Shown: positions 52,407-62,605, counted from the first letter of the stretch. The stretch is 64,000 nt of DNA from Paenibacillus phyllosphaerae (GCF_014192105.1 NZ_JACHXK010000011.1:143661-207660); one strand, 5' to 3'. The notes: a model not told the origin generated them from the letters alone. Numbers and translations: made by a program.

Positions 52407-53648
52407 ATGAATCTGCTCGCCAAATACCCCAAGGAAGTCCGCGTCTTCCTTGGCGCAAGCCTTATCAACTCCACCGGCAGTTCGCTCATGTGGCCTCTCA
52501 TCGCGATGTTCGTCTTCGATGAACTGGGACGCAGCATGCAGGCGGCAGGACTCGTCATCCTTATTCACTCGCTGGGCGGAATATCCGGCCAGCTGCTGGG
52601 CGGCGCCTTGTACCATCGCATTGGCGTCAAGACGCTGATCGTCGGCGCGCTCGGCATGAACGCGCTTGGTCTATTCCTGCTGCCGGCCGCCAGTGAATCC
52701 TGGCCGATGTTCATGATCATGATGGCCTTGATCGGACTGTTCAACTCGCTCTCCATGCCAGCCATTCAAGCTTTCATCGGGTTTCGGTTCCCGGAGCGCC
52801 GGGGCGAGCTGTTCAACGTCATCTATGTCTGGAACAATATCGGCGTCGCGCTTGGCACCGCGTTAAGCGGTTTCCTGGCCGATGTATCCTACACGCTCAG
52901 CTTCGTGCTGAACGGCGTGTCCGCCGGTACTTTCGCGATCTTCTTCTTTTTCTATCTCGGCAAAGTGGAGAATGAGAACGACGGCAATTCGGCGGCAGTG
53001 GCCAAAACCGTTGCAGCCGAGAAAATCAGTACCTGGATGCTGATCCGGAACATTCGGATCTACCTGTTCATGTCGATCGCGGTCCTGCTGCTCAACATCG
53101 GCAACTCGATCTGGAACACGGGCGTGTCGCCTTACATCATCGCCGAGGATCTGCCCAAACGCATGTATGGCTTCCTATGGACGCTGAACGGCATTCTGAT
53201 CTTCGTCGCACAGCCGCTGATCAGCCTCATTAAGCGATATTCGGCGAAGACCATCACCGCGCAAATGACGGCCAGCGCGATTTTCTACATGGCCGGTTAT
53301 GCCTGCATTCTGACGATGCATAACTACCCGGGCATGGTGCTCGGGATGATTCTCGCGACGTTTGGCGAAATGCTGATCGCCCCTGCCATGCCGGCATTCC
53401 TATCCGAACATGCCGGTAAAGCGACGCCTTTCTACCTCGGGCTCTCCGGGGGAATCGGTTCGGCGGGACGGGTCATCGGCCCCTATGTGATGGGGACGAT
53501 GTACGATGGCGGCGGCCTTACGCCGGTTGCATGGTTGGCCGTGCTCACCGCGCTCGTATCCGTCGGCTTCTTCGTCATCCATGGGATCGCCATATCCCGG
53601 ATGAACCGCGCAGCCCCGCTTCACGCGCCTGCTTATCAGGAAGCATAG
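52407..53648 (+). CDS. MFS transporter, drug-exporter-like
   Basis: The 413-residue product has twelve predicted membrane helices. Motif A is recognisable as GGALYHRIGVKTLIV, and LFNVIYVWNNIGVALGTALSGFLADVS holds the helix 4-5 region of DHA1-type transporters. The ATG at 52407 follows GAGGA by 6 bases; an ATG at 52401 would touch it. It is divergent from deoR and shares the control region, so regulation by deoxynucleosides is possible. Substrate and direction are not known. Confidence 0.85.
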   Translation: MNLLAKYPKEVRVFLGASLINSTGSSLMWPLIAMFVFDELGRSMQAAGLVILIHSLGGISGQLLGGALYHRIGVKTLIVGALGMNALGLFLLPAASESWPMFMIMMALIGLFNSLSMPAIQAFIGFRFPERRGELFNVIYVWNNIGVALGTALSGFLADVSYTLSFVLNGVSAGTFAIFFFFYLGKVENENDGNSAAVAKTVAAEKISTWMLIRNIRIYLFMSIAVLLLNIGNSIWNTGVSPYIIAEDLPKRMYGFLWTLNGILIFVAQPLISLIKRYSAKTITAQMTASAIFYMAGYACILTMHNYPGMVLGMILATFGEMLIAPAMPAFLSEHAGKATPFYLGLSGGIGSAGRVIGPYVMGTMYDGGGLTPVAWLAVLTALVSVGFFVIHGIAISRMNRAAPLHAPAYQEA

Positions 53649-53657
53649 ATCTAGCAA

Positions 53658-53722
53658 TCAAGCCCTATCTCCGCATGAACCCAAGCTGGACTAGCTTGCA
53701 TCCTGCGAATAGGGCTTTTTTC
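53658..53722. terminator. Intrinsic terminator of the MFS gene
   Basis: AAGCCCTAT with CTCCGCA pairs with TGCGAATAGGGCTT around a large loop, followed by a T-run. Confidence 0.78.
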
Positions 53723-53902
53723 ACTTTTCACGCCTGATCCGGACAAAGCCCGACTGAAACTGCCACCGCCTACGCGCGAAAACGCTCATTTTTGCGTATA
53801 ACCACTTCTTTTAGCGATTGCCCACTACCTTTGTCTACCGTGCAGGAAGCCGCTTACAGGGAGCGAATTAGTGAGACAAAGACGTTGAATGAGGTGATCG
53901 GT

Positions 53903-54511
53903 ATGGAAATGTTGAAGACCAGAGAAGTGTCCGTACAGCTAGGTGTCAGCCAAACGACGATCAGGCGCTGGATTACGCTTCTTCCTTCTGCGCCTAAGCG
54001 CGACAGCCTGGGCGGCTACCTCTTCACAGCAGCGGATATGGACCATTTGCGCACCATTCAGACGCAGATCGAAGCCGGTAAGCTATTGAGCGAAATTACC
54101 CTTTCCCCCAATGCTGGTCCGTTGCCTATAGCTCCTCCATCCGCTCCATCGTCCGAAGCGCCGTCTTCACCCGATCCGAGCAGCATGGATGAGATTGCTG
54201 TGCTTGAACTCGCCGTGACCGGCGCGGGAACGATGACGAACAGTCTGGCTGCCGAGACCGATCAATTGCTATCCCGGATGGAACGGCTGGAATATGCCCT
54301 CGCGCAAAAAGCCGACGATATCGTGTCGATCCAGCTGCTGCAGCACCGCAAGGAACTCGAGGATATCCGGCAGACCGTCAGCCAGTTGGCCGCCAGCATC
54401 GAGCAGCTTCAGCTCCCTTTGCAGATGGCCGCCGCGGCGCGGGAGAAATCGCCTGTCCCTGCGCCCAAACAGCAGAAGCGCAGACGCAATATTTTTCGCC
54501 TCTTATTCTAA
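53903..54511 (+). CDS. MerR-like HTH coiled-coil protein, RacA-like
   Basis: The 202-residue product begins with a MerR-type helix-turn-helix (MLKTREVSVQLGVSQTTIRRWITLLP, then GGYLFTAADMDHLRTIQTQIEAG) and goes on through a Pro/Ser-rich linker to a coiled coil (residues about 115-185) and a basic end KRRRNIFRLLF. This order matches Bacillus RacA, which anchors the chromosome origin to the cell pole during sporulation. Similar N-termini occur in other DNA-binding proteins, so RacA-like is used. GAGGTGA stands 6-8 bases before the ATG at 53903; the longer frame to 53792 has no site. The basic hydrophobic tail might touch the membrane. Confidence 0.65.
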   Translation: MEMLKTREVSVQLGVSQTTIRRWITLLPSAPKRDSLGGYLFTAADMDHLRTIQTQIEAGKLLSEITLSPNAGPLPIAPPSAPSSEAPSSPDPSSMDEIAVLELAVTGAGTMTNSLAAETDQLLSRMERLEYALAQKADDIVSIQLLQHRKELEDIRQTVSQLAASIEQLQLPLQMAAAAREKSPVPAPKQQKRRRNIFRLLF

Positions 54512-54517
54512 AATCAG

Positions 54518-54568
54518 ATGCCCGGCAGCCTTCGTGAAGCTCACGCTTCGGAGGCTGCTTTTTTCTAT
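54518..54568 (+). terminator. Intrinsic terminator of the RacA-like gene
   Basis: GCAGCCTTCG pairs with CTTCGGAGGCTGC around a small inner stem, followed by six T residues. Confidence 0.85.
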
Positions 54569-54673
54569 TCCCGCTTCCATCGTTTTACTGACGAGCGATT
54601 ATTAACACGGTGTCGGCTACTGTCGATAAACTACCTATCAACCTAGATCCTTAAACTAAGACGGAGGTACCGT

Positions 54674-56734
54674 ATGAATACGAAGCGTTTCGGCAGACCG
54701 AACTTCCGCGGCTTGTTTGCGAAGATATTGCTGGCATCCGCGGCTTGCATGATTATTCCGATGCTCATCGCGCTCTGGTATGCAAGCAACACCTCGAGCA
54801 AGGCGCTAGAAAGCGAATCGAAGGAATCGATGAGCAACATCGTTTCCGAGAAAATTTTACAGATGGATATGGCGTTCCGCACGCTGACGGATACGACTCA
54901 ATCGATCGCGAGCAATCCGATGGTCAGTCATTTGATGACCGAGTATGTAACGACAGGTTCCTTAAGTGCCGGCAGCGCAGAGGCGCTCAGAAGCTACTTG
55001 AACGACATTCTGACACAATCCGATGGCTTATACGAGAACATTTTCCTGAACTATAACGGTAAAATGGCCATCGATGCCGTCGGTACGCCAACGAATACGG
55101 ATATCGGACAAATGCCGGATGAGGTCGTGCAAGCGCTCAAGAATGGCCCGCTGCTAAGCGAAGCGATGGCCTCGCCGGTATCTGGAAGACCTACGATGGC
55201 GCACATGACTAAAGTGGATATGGATACGCCCGACGACATGCCTGTCGCAGTAGGGGTTTCCATTGAACTTAGCCATCTGTCGGCCAATATCGTGAAGACG
55301 ACGCAAGCCGGCAATATCAAGACGTTCATGATTAGTTCGGCTGGAATGGTCATCGCTTCCGAGAACGCCGATCTCGTCTTAAATCTGAACTTGCAAGAAG
55401 CCGAAGGCGATATGCCCGCATTCTTCGCGGAAGTGCTCGCCAATCAGAACGGCATCGGCTACTACACCGTGGACGGCGTGAAGCAGATCGCCGCGTATGC
55501 GAAGTCGTCCGAGCAAGGCATGTATATCGTTTCGTTCAAACCGGTCGACGAGTACATGCAGAGCGTGACGGATCTGAAACAAGGCCTCATCGGCGTAATC
55601 GTCGGCAGCATTATTATCTTCGTCGGTCTCCTGGCTCTCTTGGCTTATCGCATCACGACGCCGATCAAGGTAGCGACCGAGCGTCTGGAAGTCATCGCAA
55701 GCGGCGATTTCTCCCATCCGATACCGGCCAAATTCATGCAGGCCAAAGACGAGACAGGCTCGCTGATGCGTTCCATGAATACCATGCAGACGTCGGTAAG
55801 CACGACCATCCGTACGATTATGGAGGAGTCCGATAAGCTTGGAGCTTCCGTGACCAATGTGGACAGCCATCTGTCGGAATTGAACCATCAGATCGAGGAC
55901 GTTTCCGGCACGACGGAACAAATGGCAGCGGCGATGCAAGAGACCGCGGCTTCTACGGAGGAAATGAGCCATTCGTCCACGGCAATCAAGCAGTCGGTCG
56001 ATACGATGTCGACCAAAGCGAAGCAGGGCGCGGATATCTCCAGATCGGTCAGCCAACGTGCCGAAAGTCTGCGTGAAACGGCGGTCGCTTCGTCGGAGCG
56101 CGCTACGCAGATGGGGGTTCAGATGCGTGCCAGCCTCGGCAATGCCATCGAGCAGTCGAAGGCGGTGGAGCAAATTCAAGTACTCGCCAGCTCTATCCTG
56201 GAGATCACGTCCCAGACGAATCTTCTTGCGCTCAATGCCAATATCGAAGCAGCGCGTGCCGGTGAAGCCGGCAGAGGTTTCGCCGTCGTTGCGGACGAGA
56301 TCCGCAAGCTTGCTGAAGTATCGGGTCAATCCGCGAACAAAATTCGCGACGTTGTCCAAGTCGTGACCTCCTCGGTACAGAACTTGAAGAGCAACTCGGA
56401 AGGCATGCTCGAGTTCATCGATCAGACGGTCATCAAAGACTACAACGCCATGGTACAGACCGGCGAGCAATATTATAAGGATGCGGAGTTCTACGAGAAT
56501 CTGCTGACCGATTTCAATGCGACGGCCCATGAGCTGAGCACGGCGGTACAGAGCATGGTCCAGACGATCAATGAGATTTCGATCGCGAACAATGAGTCGG
56601 CCGACGGCACCGGAGCGATATCCGATAAGGCCTCCACGGCACTCGGAAGCTCGAACATGGTCATGAAGATTGCCGGAGAAACGAAGGACAGCGCGGAGCA
56701 GTTGAAGAAGACGATCGCGAACTTCAAAATTTAA
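54674..56734 (+). CDS. Methyl-accepting chemotaxis protein
   Basis: The 686-residue chemoreceptor has TM1 (about 17-38), an extracellular Cache-like sensor (about 40-300), TM2 (about 310-332), a HAMP domain and a signalling domain with the conserved tip [19 protein letters not shown] and [19 protein letters not shown]. It is a different paralogue from the receptor at 14.4 kb; sensors differ, and its tip is closer to the consensus. GGAGG precedes the ATG by 7 bases. The ligand is unknown. Confidence 0.93.
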   Translation: MNTKRFGRPNFRGLFAKILLASAACMIIPMLIALWYASNTSSKALESESKESMSNIVSEKILQMDMAFRTLTDTTQSIASNPMVSHLMTEYVTTGSLSAGSAEALRSYLNDILTQSDGLYENIFLNYNGKMAIDAVGTPTNTDIGQMPDEVVQALKNGPLLSEAMASPVSGRPTMAHMTKVDMDTPDDMPVAVGVSIELSHLSANIVKTTQAGNIKTFMISSAGMVIASENADLVLNLNLQEAEGDMPAFFAEVLANQNGIGYYTVDGVKQIAAYAKSSEQGMYIVSFKPVDEYMQSVTDLKQGLIGVIVGSIIIFVGLLALLAYRITTPIKVATERLEVIASGDFSHPIPAKFMQAKDETGSLMRSMNTMQTSVSTTIRTIMEESDKLGASVTNVDSHLSELNHQIEDVSGTTEQMAAAMQETAASTEEMSHSSTAIKQSVDTMSTKAKQGADISRSVSQRAESLRETAVASSERATQMGVQMRASLGNAIEQSKAVEQIQVLASSILEITSQTNLLALNANIEAARAGEAGRGFAVVADEIRKLAEVSGQSANKIRDVVQVVTSSVQNLKSNSEGMLEFIDQTVIKDYNAMVQTGEQYYKDAEFYENLLTDFNATAHELSTAVQSMVQTINEISIANNESADGTGAISDKASTALGSSNMVMKIAGETKDSAEQLKKTIANFKI

Positions 56735-56749
56735 CCTTTTTGCTAACGA

Positions 56750-56783
56750 TAAGGCATGAATCCTCAGGGGTCATGCCTTTTTC
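56750..56783 (+). terminator. Intrinsic terminator of the chemoreceptor gene
   Basis: AAGGCATGA and TCATGCCTT pair around an 11-base loop, followed by TTTTT. Confidence 0.85.
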
Positions 56784-56860
56784 GTGCTGTTTTGCGTAGG
56801 ATATAGGTGGACAACGTCAATATCTTAAATAAAAGTATTAATATATTCACAAAAACACTA

Positions 56861-56889
56861 TTGACTCTTACGGAAATTTTGCCGACAAT
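56861..56889 (+). promoter_or_regulatory. Probable promoter of the arabinanase gene
   Basis: TTGACT (56861-56866) is followed after 17 bases by GACAAT (56884-56889). The gene starts 30 bases downstream. Confidence 0.55.
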
Positions 56890-56918
56890 GAAAGGGTATA
56901 CATAAGGGAGGTCTATAG

Positions 56919-58430
56919 ATGAAAACCAAAACGATCGCGCTTGCGCTCTTGACGGCTGTTTTTCTAAGCGCTTGCAGCAATAATACACCTGCTAAGGAAG
57001 AATCGAATACGAACAACGCCGCTTCGAGCGAGCAAGGCACCGACGATACAGCCGCAACGAATGAAGGGCAAGCCGAGCCCGTGTTCCAAAATGTTTCGGT
57101 CCATGATCCGTCCGTCGTGAAAGTCGACGATACGTATTATGTGTTCGGCTCTCATCTAGCTTCCGCCAAGTCGAACGATTTGATGTCGTGGGAGCAAATT
57201 TCGTCCGGCGTCATGGACGGCAATGTCCTCATTCCGAATGTAACGGAAGAGTTGGCCGAGACCTTCGCCTGGGCGGAGACCGATACGCTGTGGGCAGCCG
57301 ACGTCATTCAACTCGAAGACGGCAAATTCTATATGTACTATAATGCGTGCAAAGGCGACTCGCCCCGTTCGGCATTAGGCGTGGCCGTCGCTGACAATAT
57401 TGAAGGCCCGTACAAAGATCTCGGCATTATTCTAAAATCCGGCATGTGGGGCGAACAAGGCGCGGACGGCACAATCTATGATGCGACGATTCATCCGAAT
57501 GTCGTCGATCCGGATACCTTTTTCGACAAGGACGGCAATCTGTGGATGGTGTACGGCTCCTACTCGGGCGGAATCTTCATTCTGAAGATGGATCCGAAGA
57601 CCGGCATGCCTTATCCCGATCAAGGCTACGGCAAGAAGCTGCTCGGCGGCAACCATAGCCGGATCGAAGGGCCGTACATGCTGTACAATCCGCAGACCGA
57701 CTATTACTACCTGTTCCTCTCCTATGGAGGCCTGACGGCAGACGGCGCTTATAACATGCGGGTTGCGCGCTCCAAGAACCCGGACGGTCCTTTCGTTGAC
57801 TCGGAAGGCAAGGATCTGATTGACGCGATGGGCGCATACGGCACGACATTCGATGATGCCTCCTATGCACCATATGGGGCGAAACTGATGGGCAACTTTG
57901 AATTCACGAACGTGGAAGGCGAGCCCGCGGGCGGCGGCAACGGTTACGTATCGCCTGGCCACAACTCGGCGTACTATGATGAAGAAGAAGGCAAGTATTA
58001 TCTCATCTTCCACACACGCTTCCCTTACCGCGGCGAGGAGCACGAGGTGCGCGTGCACCAAATGTTCTTCAACGAGGACGGCTGGCCGGTTGTCGCTCCT
58101 CACCGTTATGGAGGCGAGACGATCGGAACCTACGAAGCGAAGGATATCACCGGGGATTACAAATACGTCAACCATAACAAAGAGATTACCGCGGACATCC
58201 AGCAATCTGCGCTGATCACGCTAGCTGAGGACGGCACCGTCTCCGGCGCTGTCACCGGCACATGGAAGTTAACGGATGAGCATACAGCCGAGCTCGTCAT
58301 CGATGGCAGCACCTACACCGGCGTATTCCTCCGCGAATACGACGAAGGCACGCTCAGCTATGTGATAACCTTCACGGCCATGTCAGCTGAGGGAATCTCA
58401 ATCTGGGGCAGCCACGTTGCCGCGGAATAA
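56919..58430 (+). CDS. GH43 endo-arabinanase lipoprotein (Abn2 type)
   Basis: The 503-residue product has a lipoprotein signal with LSAC (Cys19) and an Asn/Ser/Thr linker. The five-bladed GH43 propeller spans about 55-390: HDPSVVKVDDTYYVFGSH gives the catalytic base Asp, NVVDPDTFFDKDGNLWMVYGSYSGG the modulating Asp and RIEGPYMLYN the acid Glu. A C-terminal beta domain (about 400-503) is as in Bacillus Abn2, an endo-1,5-alpha-L-arabinanase. Anchored outside the cell, it would cut arabinan from pectin. No arabinose genes are nearby. The substrate rests on family resemblance. Confidence 0.9.
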   Translation: MKTKTIALALLTAVFLSACSNNTPAKEESNTNNAASSEQGTDDTAATNEGQAEPVFQNVSVHDPSVVKVDDTYYVFGSHLASAKSNDLMSWEQISSGVMDGNVLIPNVTEELAETFAWAETDTLWAADVIQLEDGKFYMYYNACKGDSPRSALGVAVADNIEGPYKDLGIILKSGMWGEQGADGTIYDATIHPNVVDPDTFFDKDGNLWMVYGSYSGGIFILKMDPKTGMPYPDQGYGKKLLGGNHSRIEGPYMLYNPQTDYYYLFLSYGGLTADGAYNMRVARSKNPDGPFVDSEGKDLIDAMGAYGTTFDDASYAPYGAKLMGNFEFTNVEGEPAGGGNGYVSPGHNSAYYDEEEGKYYLIFHTRFPYRGEEHEVRVHQMFFNEDGWPVVAPHRYGGETIGTYEAKDITGDYKYVNHNKEITADIQQSALITLAEDGTVSGAVTGTWKLTDEHTAELVIDGSTYTGVFLREYDEGTLSYVITFTAMSAEGISIWGSHVAAE

Positions 58431-58442
58431 CGTACGGGGAAA

Positions 58443-58492
58443 CAAACAAGCGGTATGGAGCATCGGCTCTGTACCGCTTGTTTTATTTTCGT
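58443..58492 (+). terminator. Intrinsic terminator of the arabinanase gene
   Basis: ACAAGCGGTA pairs with TACCGCTTGT around a GAGC...GCTC inner stem, followed by T-rich sequence. Confidence 0.88.
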
Positions 58493-58662
58493 TTGGCTGA
58501 TCGTTGCGAATGCGGCCGTTTGCCCACCGCCATGCTCCTCACCACCACTTGCCCACTCCAACCACCGTCATCTTCCCTCCTCCGTCATCTCCCTTTCCCC
58601 TGTCATGCTCTCCCTCTCCTCCTGATATAATAAAAGCATTCTGGACGAGAGGTGCTGTGCGT

Positions 58663-59811
58663 ATGAAAGTTGTAGTTGCCCCGGATTCTTTCAAAGGCAG
58701 TCTGTCCGCTATAGATGCCGCCAAAGCCATCGCGCTTGGATTACGCCGAGCTGCACCAGATGTGCTTGTTGCGGAGGTTCCTCTTGCCGACGGCGGCGAA
58801 GGTACGCTCGAATGCCTGCTGAATGCGACGGGCGGGACCCGAGTTCCGTGCGAGGTACAAGATCCGCTCGGTCGTTCCATAACCGCTGCCTATGGCCGAA
58901 TCCATGAAGATAGCATGGACGGTCCCGTAGCCGTCATTGAGATGGCACAAGCCTCAGGTCTTGGCCTGATACCCGAGGCGCTGCGCAATCCTCTAATTAC
59001 GACTACCTATGGTACGGGCCAACTCATCCGCCAAGCGCTGGACGACGGGTGCCGCCGCTTTATTCTAGCCCTAGGCGGGAGCGCCACGAACGACGGCGGT
59101 GCGGGCATGCTGCAAGCGCTCGGCATTCGGCTCGTGAATCGCAATGGCGAATCAGTTGGCTATGGAGGAGGTCAATTGGGTGAAATCGCGGCGATCCATA
59201 CGGATGAATGGGATTCGCGGATTGCCCAATCCGAATTTTTGATCGCAAGTGATGTGCTTAATCCGCTGCTCGGCCCTCAAGGCGCTTCGCATGTCTACGG
59301 TCCGCAGAAAGGCGCATCTCCGGAGATCGTCGACCAGCTGGAACGACATATGACGATCTGGGCGGATATCGTCGCCAGCACAACGAACGTCCGGCTGCAT
59401 GGGCTCCCCGGTGCAGGTGCTGCAGGCGGCTTATGCGGAGCGTTCCTCGCCTTCTTCCCGGCCACCATTCGACCCGGGATCGATGTCGTGACGGAGTATG
59501 CCGGGCTGGAACGACAGCTGGCGGATGCCGATCTCCTCCTCACGGGCGAGGGTAGGCTCGACAGCCAAACCGCATCAGGCAAGGCGCTACTAGGAATCGT
59601 ACAGATCGCGAAGCGACACAATGTCCCTGCCCTCGCGCTTGCCGGTTCCGTGAGCGGAGACCTCTCTCTTCTATATGAGGCGGGCCTCACCAGCGCATTC
59701 AGTATCGTCAACGGTCCGATGACGCTGGAGGAAGCCATGCAGCAGACCGGCGATCTATTAGCCGACGCAGCTGAGCAAGCTTTCCGTACATTTGTGGCTC
59801 GCCGATCCTAG
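58663..59811 (+). CDS. Glycerate kinase
   Basis: The 382-residue cytosolic product is a class II glycerate kinase of the GlxK/GarK type, which phosphorylates glycerate with ATP. The N-terminus VVVAPDSFKGSLSA, the ADGGEGT loop (about 43-49), LALGGSATNDGGAGMLQALG (about 130-149) and LLTGEGRLDSQTASGKA (about 290) are family signatures. The ATG at 58663 is the conserved start; GAGAGG lies about 10 bases upstream, and the longer frame to 58504 passes through a pyrimidine-rich non-coding stretch. A TATAAT at 58625-58630 is a possible -10. No glyoxylate or glucarate genes adjoin it. Confidence 0.93.
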   Translation: MKVVVAPDSFKGSLSAIDAAKAIALGLRRAAPDVLVAEVPLADGGEGTLECLLNATGGTRVPCEVQDPLGRSITAAYGRIHEDSMDGPVAVIEMAQASGLGLIPEALRNPLITTTYGTGQLIRQALDDGCRRFILALGGSATNDGGAGMLQALGIRLVNRNGESVGYGGGQLGEIAAIHTDEWDSRIAQSEFLIASDVLNPLLGPQGASHVYGPQKGASPEIVDQLERHMTIWADIVASTTNVRLHGLPGAGAAGGLCGAFLAFFPATIRPGIDVVTEYAGLERQLADADLLLTGEGRLDSQTASGKALLGIVQIAKRHNVPALALAGSVSGDLSLLYEAGLTSAFSIVNGPMTLEEAMQQTGDLLADAAEQAFRTFVARRS

Positions 59812-59987
59812 TCCAAGGAGCAGACGTAAGCTAAACCAGATTGCCGCACCATTCAGGGAACACTCAGCGTATCTTCATGCTTTGCTTAGGTTCATCTCAT
59901 TTTCGCTTAAGGAACGGGGTTCATAATAAGTCTTGTCAGCAGGACAACACACGACAACCAACAACCCCACTTTAGGAGGAAATGAAT

Positions 59988-60785
59988 ATGAACAAATATG
60001 TGAAAACGATCGGCATGACAGCAGCACTGGCGGTTATGGTTCCACTGAGCGCATTTGCGGCGACAAGCACAACTACAACGACGGACGCAACAAGCACGAC
60101 CGCACAGGTACAGCAGGCCGACCAAGGAATGAAGCCCGGCGATCGCGGTGGACGCGGCGGGTTCGGCGGCCAACAATTCATCTCGGACTCCGTCCTAACG
60201 CTGCTTAATCTTGACCGTGACGCGCTCAATGAGAAACTTGCAGCCGGCAGCACGCTCGCTGAGATCGCAACCGCGCAAGGCGTAACGGAAGAAGCCCTGA
60301 AATCTGCTCTGGCCGCGGCATTCCAAGAGCGCCAGACCAAAGAAAAGGAACAGTTTGACGCGAATCTCGATACGCTCATCAACAGCGAACAGCCGCTGAA
60401 AGGCGACCAGGGCCACGGTTTTGGCATGGGCCATCAGCTGAGCACGATTGCTACGGCTCTGAATCTGACCGAAGATGAGCTAAGAACGCAGCTGGAATCC
60501 GGTACGACGATCGCGGCTATCGCTGAGGCGCAAGGAATTAGCACCGATACGCTGATCAGCACGCTGGAAGCAGCCATTACGGCACAGATCGACCAAGCCG
60601 TCACCGACGGTAAACTGACGGAAGAACAGGCAACGGCACAGAAGGAGAAAGTCGCTGAGCAGGCTGAAAAGCTCGTGAGCGGTGAATTCGCCCTCAAAGG
60701 TGGCGGCATGGGTCACGGCGGCAAAGGCGGTCCTAGAGCCGACGAAACTTCCACAACAGACAGCACAACTACGGACAACGCATAA
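59988..60785 (+). CDS. Secreted protein with two LxxGxSLAxIA-type repeats
   Basis: The 265-residue product has a signal peptide (MNKYVKTIGMTAALAVMVPLSAFA), a Thr-rich stretch and a Gly/Arg/Asp-rich linker. Two related modules follow: LNEKLAAGSTLAEIATAQGVTEEALKSAL (about 75-105) and LRTQLESGTTIAAIAEAQGISTDTLISTLEAAI (about 160-195). A Gly/His patch (GGGMGHGGKGG) and a Thr/Ser tail close it. The module resembles a helix-turn-helix-like fold of unknown role found in many secreted proteins of spore-formers. GGAGG stands 8 bases before ATG at 59988. The small protein at 44014 carries one such motif. Confidence 0.75.
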   Translation: MNKYVKTIGMTAALAVMVPLSAFAATSTTTTTDATSTTAQVQQADQGMKPGDRGGRGGFGGQQFISDSVLTLLNLDRDALNEKLAAGSTLAEIATAQGVTEEALKSALAAAFQERQTKEKEQFDANLDTLINSEQPLKGDQGHGFGMGHQLSTIATALNLTEDELRTQLESGTTIAAIAEAQGISTDTLISTLEAAITAQIDQAVTDGKLTEEQATAQKEKVAEQAEKLVSGEFALKGGGMGHGGKGGPRADETSTTDSTTTDNA

Positions 60786-60810
60786 TCACAACAGTCTCTT
60801 CTCTCTCACC

Positions 60811-60853
60811 ATGACGAAAAGGGCTCCCAGCGCAGGGGAGCCCTTTTCGTCAT
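60811..60853. terminator. Bidirectional terminator overlapping a stop codon
   Basis: ATGACGAAAAGGGCTCCC and its exact complement enclose AGCGCAG. The right arm includes the stop codon of the minus-strand gene ending at 60850. Confidence 0.9.
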
Positions 60854-61458
60854 GAGTGGAAGTTATCTTCATTCGTGCTCTTCGCAGCCTCTTCTGTGTG
60901 GATTCCTCTCCCACTCGCGATGTGGAAGAAGTATATGATCACGACCACTTCCAGAATGAATGCAAAAAACGTAAACACAGCAAGCAACGGCCCAACCCCG
61001 TGGTGATTCATCGCAAAAGGCAACGCAATCAGCATCCCGCCATTCACCACGATATAGAAAAGCTGGAGCGCCATAATCGTATCCCGCCTTTCGGGCACCG
61101 CTGGCTGGCCCTTGAGAACCCCGCCACCTGCCAACATCAACAGCAGATAGACGAGCACGAGATGGGCGAAAATCGCGATGAGGAGACATACAACGCCTAT
61201 ATCCGGAACAAGCTGTTCGGTTTCGTTTATTCCTTGTTGACCATTTTCGATAAACCACATGACATAGGACATTCCGCCTGCTAGGATTGTCAACGCAACA
61301 AAAGGCCCTTGCCATCTCGTATCTTGAGTTAATGCGCTTACCCCAATAACGAGGAGTACATATCCGATGACATCCCACACGAGATCGATCCCATTGATTC
61401 GAATATCAACCAACAGGATCGCCAACGCCCAGGCGATCTTCTTCCATGCCGGTATCAT
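60850..61458 (-). CDS. Membrane protein of unknown function
   Basis: The 202-residue product has six predicted membrane helices. It begins MIPAWKKIAWALAILLVDIRINGIDLVWDVIGYVLLVIG, with charged residues between the first helices, and ends in a short acidic cytosolic tail. No family motif is recognised. Its start overlaps the stop of the gene upstream in an ATGA, so the two are co-translated and probably work together. Confidence 0.7.
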   Translation of the reverse strand: MIPAWKKIAWALAILLVDIRINGIDLVWDVIGYVLLVIGVSALTQDTRWQGPFVALTILAGGMSYVMWFIENGQQGINETEQLVPDIGVVCLLIAIFAHLVLVYLLLMLAGGGVLKGQPAVPERRDTIMALQLFYIVVNGGMLIALPFAMNHHGVGPLLAVFTFFAFILEVVVIIYFFHIASGRGIHTEEAAKSTNEDNFHS

Positions 61459-62342
61459 TGGCCATCACCCGCCTTCCCCGATAACAGCCGAAGATCCTCT
61501 TCCCCCGGGTTAACCGGTGAATCGATCACGAAGCCAGTCTGAAAGGCATGACCGCTAATCGTCTTTCCGATCAACTGAGGAGCCAGTCGGTAGTAAAATC
61601 TAGCCTCCACGCTTGCCAGTTCTGGGAATTCGAACGCATACTTGAGCGTAATAACAGCACCTTTCGGTACCTCAACCGGTCCCTGAAAATCGGCAAACGA
61701 CAGTTCCCGTTCCACCGTACGCCCTTCACTTGATGAAGAGATAGACAACTTAAGCTTTAACGCTTCAACCGCAGGGCTCTTCATTCCCGCACAAAGTTCC
61801 GTGATGGTAAAAGCCTCATCGGCCGTTGATCGGATTACACCCTGTCCATCACTTGTACTCATACTGGAGAGTGACGTTAAAGGGCTCTCTTCCTGCGGCA
61901 GTGATGACACAACCTTGTCTGGCACCAGCGAAATTCGCCCGATCGCCAAGCTTGCCGCTGTCCCATCTTCGTAATAAGTTTTTAATTCGGTGATAGTTCT
62001 GCCTGACTCACGCAATGCCCTAACCTGATCGTCTTCCAGATAAATCATCATATGTTTTAACTGCTGGTAAGTAAAATCACTGTAAGTCCGTGGGAGATCC
62101 TGTATTCGTACCGGGCCGTATTCGGGGACCTCCAAGGTGGCCCAGGAGATTCGCTTCCCGCCCTGATTATTCTCCAAAAAATAAAAATCTAATAGCTGTG
62201 CACCTGTACCATTTAGTTCGGTGTATTGGGGAATGAATAGCGGTGATTCCAACTGATGTTCCAGATACTCAGCCCGATTCCACGTATAACTGACTGTACA
62301 AGCAACCACGATCAGGAACAGCGGCCACAAACGCTTGATCAT
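61455..62342 (-). CDS. Membrane-anchored protein of unknown function
   Basis: The 295-residue product has one N-terminal hydrophobic segment (LWPLFLIVVACTVSYTW) that looks like an uncleaved anchor or signal, then an extracytoplasmic domain rich in beta-strand. ATG at 62342 follows AAGGGGG by 7 bases. A single Cys in the anchor (VVAC) lacks a good lipobox. No known domain is recognised. It forms a two-gene operon with the polytopic membrane protein, sharing an ATGA overlap. Confidence 0.7.
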   Translation of the reverse strand: MIKRLWPLFLIVVACTVSYTWNRAEYLEHQLESPLFIPQYTELNGTGAQLLDFYFLENNQGGKRISWATLEVPEYGPVRIQDLPRTYSDFTYQQLKHMMIYLEDDQVRALRESGRTITELKTYYEDGTAASLAIGRISLVPDKVVSSLPQEESPLTSLSSMSTSDGQGVIRSTADEAFTITELCAGMKSPAVEALKLKLSISSSSEGRTVERELSFADFQGPVEVPKGAVITLKYAFEFPELASVEARFYYRLAPQLIGKTISGHAFQTGFVIDSPVNPGEEDLRLLSGKAGDGQ

Positions 62343-62556
62343 TGGCAACCCCCTTTAGTTCATCTTTACCCCACCTTCGCTATCCCCTCACGCTGTGGCC
62401 CAACCATCGCGTACGATCGAGCATCGCCTGGTGGAATCGTGTCGCCTCTCGTCTCGGAGTGCCTTCGCCAATATCTATATATGCTATTGACGCAAATCAC
62501 GCCCAAATGTTTCCAGATAATTATTGTTAAGAAACCAATAACCTTTAATGAACGCA
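62343..62556. other. Intergenic region between tRNA cluster and membrane operon
   Basis: I see no gene, RNA or clear promoter here. In particular, no 5S rRNA sequence is present on either strand. Confidence 0.5.
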
Positions 62557-62590
62557 AAAAAGCCTTTATCCGTAATGGATAAAGGCTTAG
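62557..62590 (-). terminator. Terminator of the tRNA cluster
   Basis: AAGCCTTTATCC-ATTAC-GGATAAAGGCTT is followed by a T-run on the minus strand, 16 bases after the last tRNA. Confidence 0.9.
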
Positions 62591-62605
62591 CATTATATGA
62601 TAAAA

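Noticed and set aside
53792..53902. N-terminal extension of the RacA-like protein
   Set aside because: No ribosome site at 53792; the helix-turn-helix begins right after the ATG at 53903, which has GAGGTG upstream.
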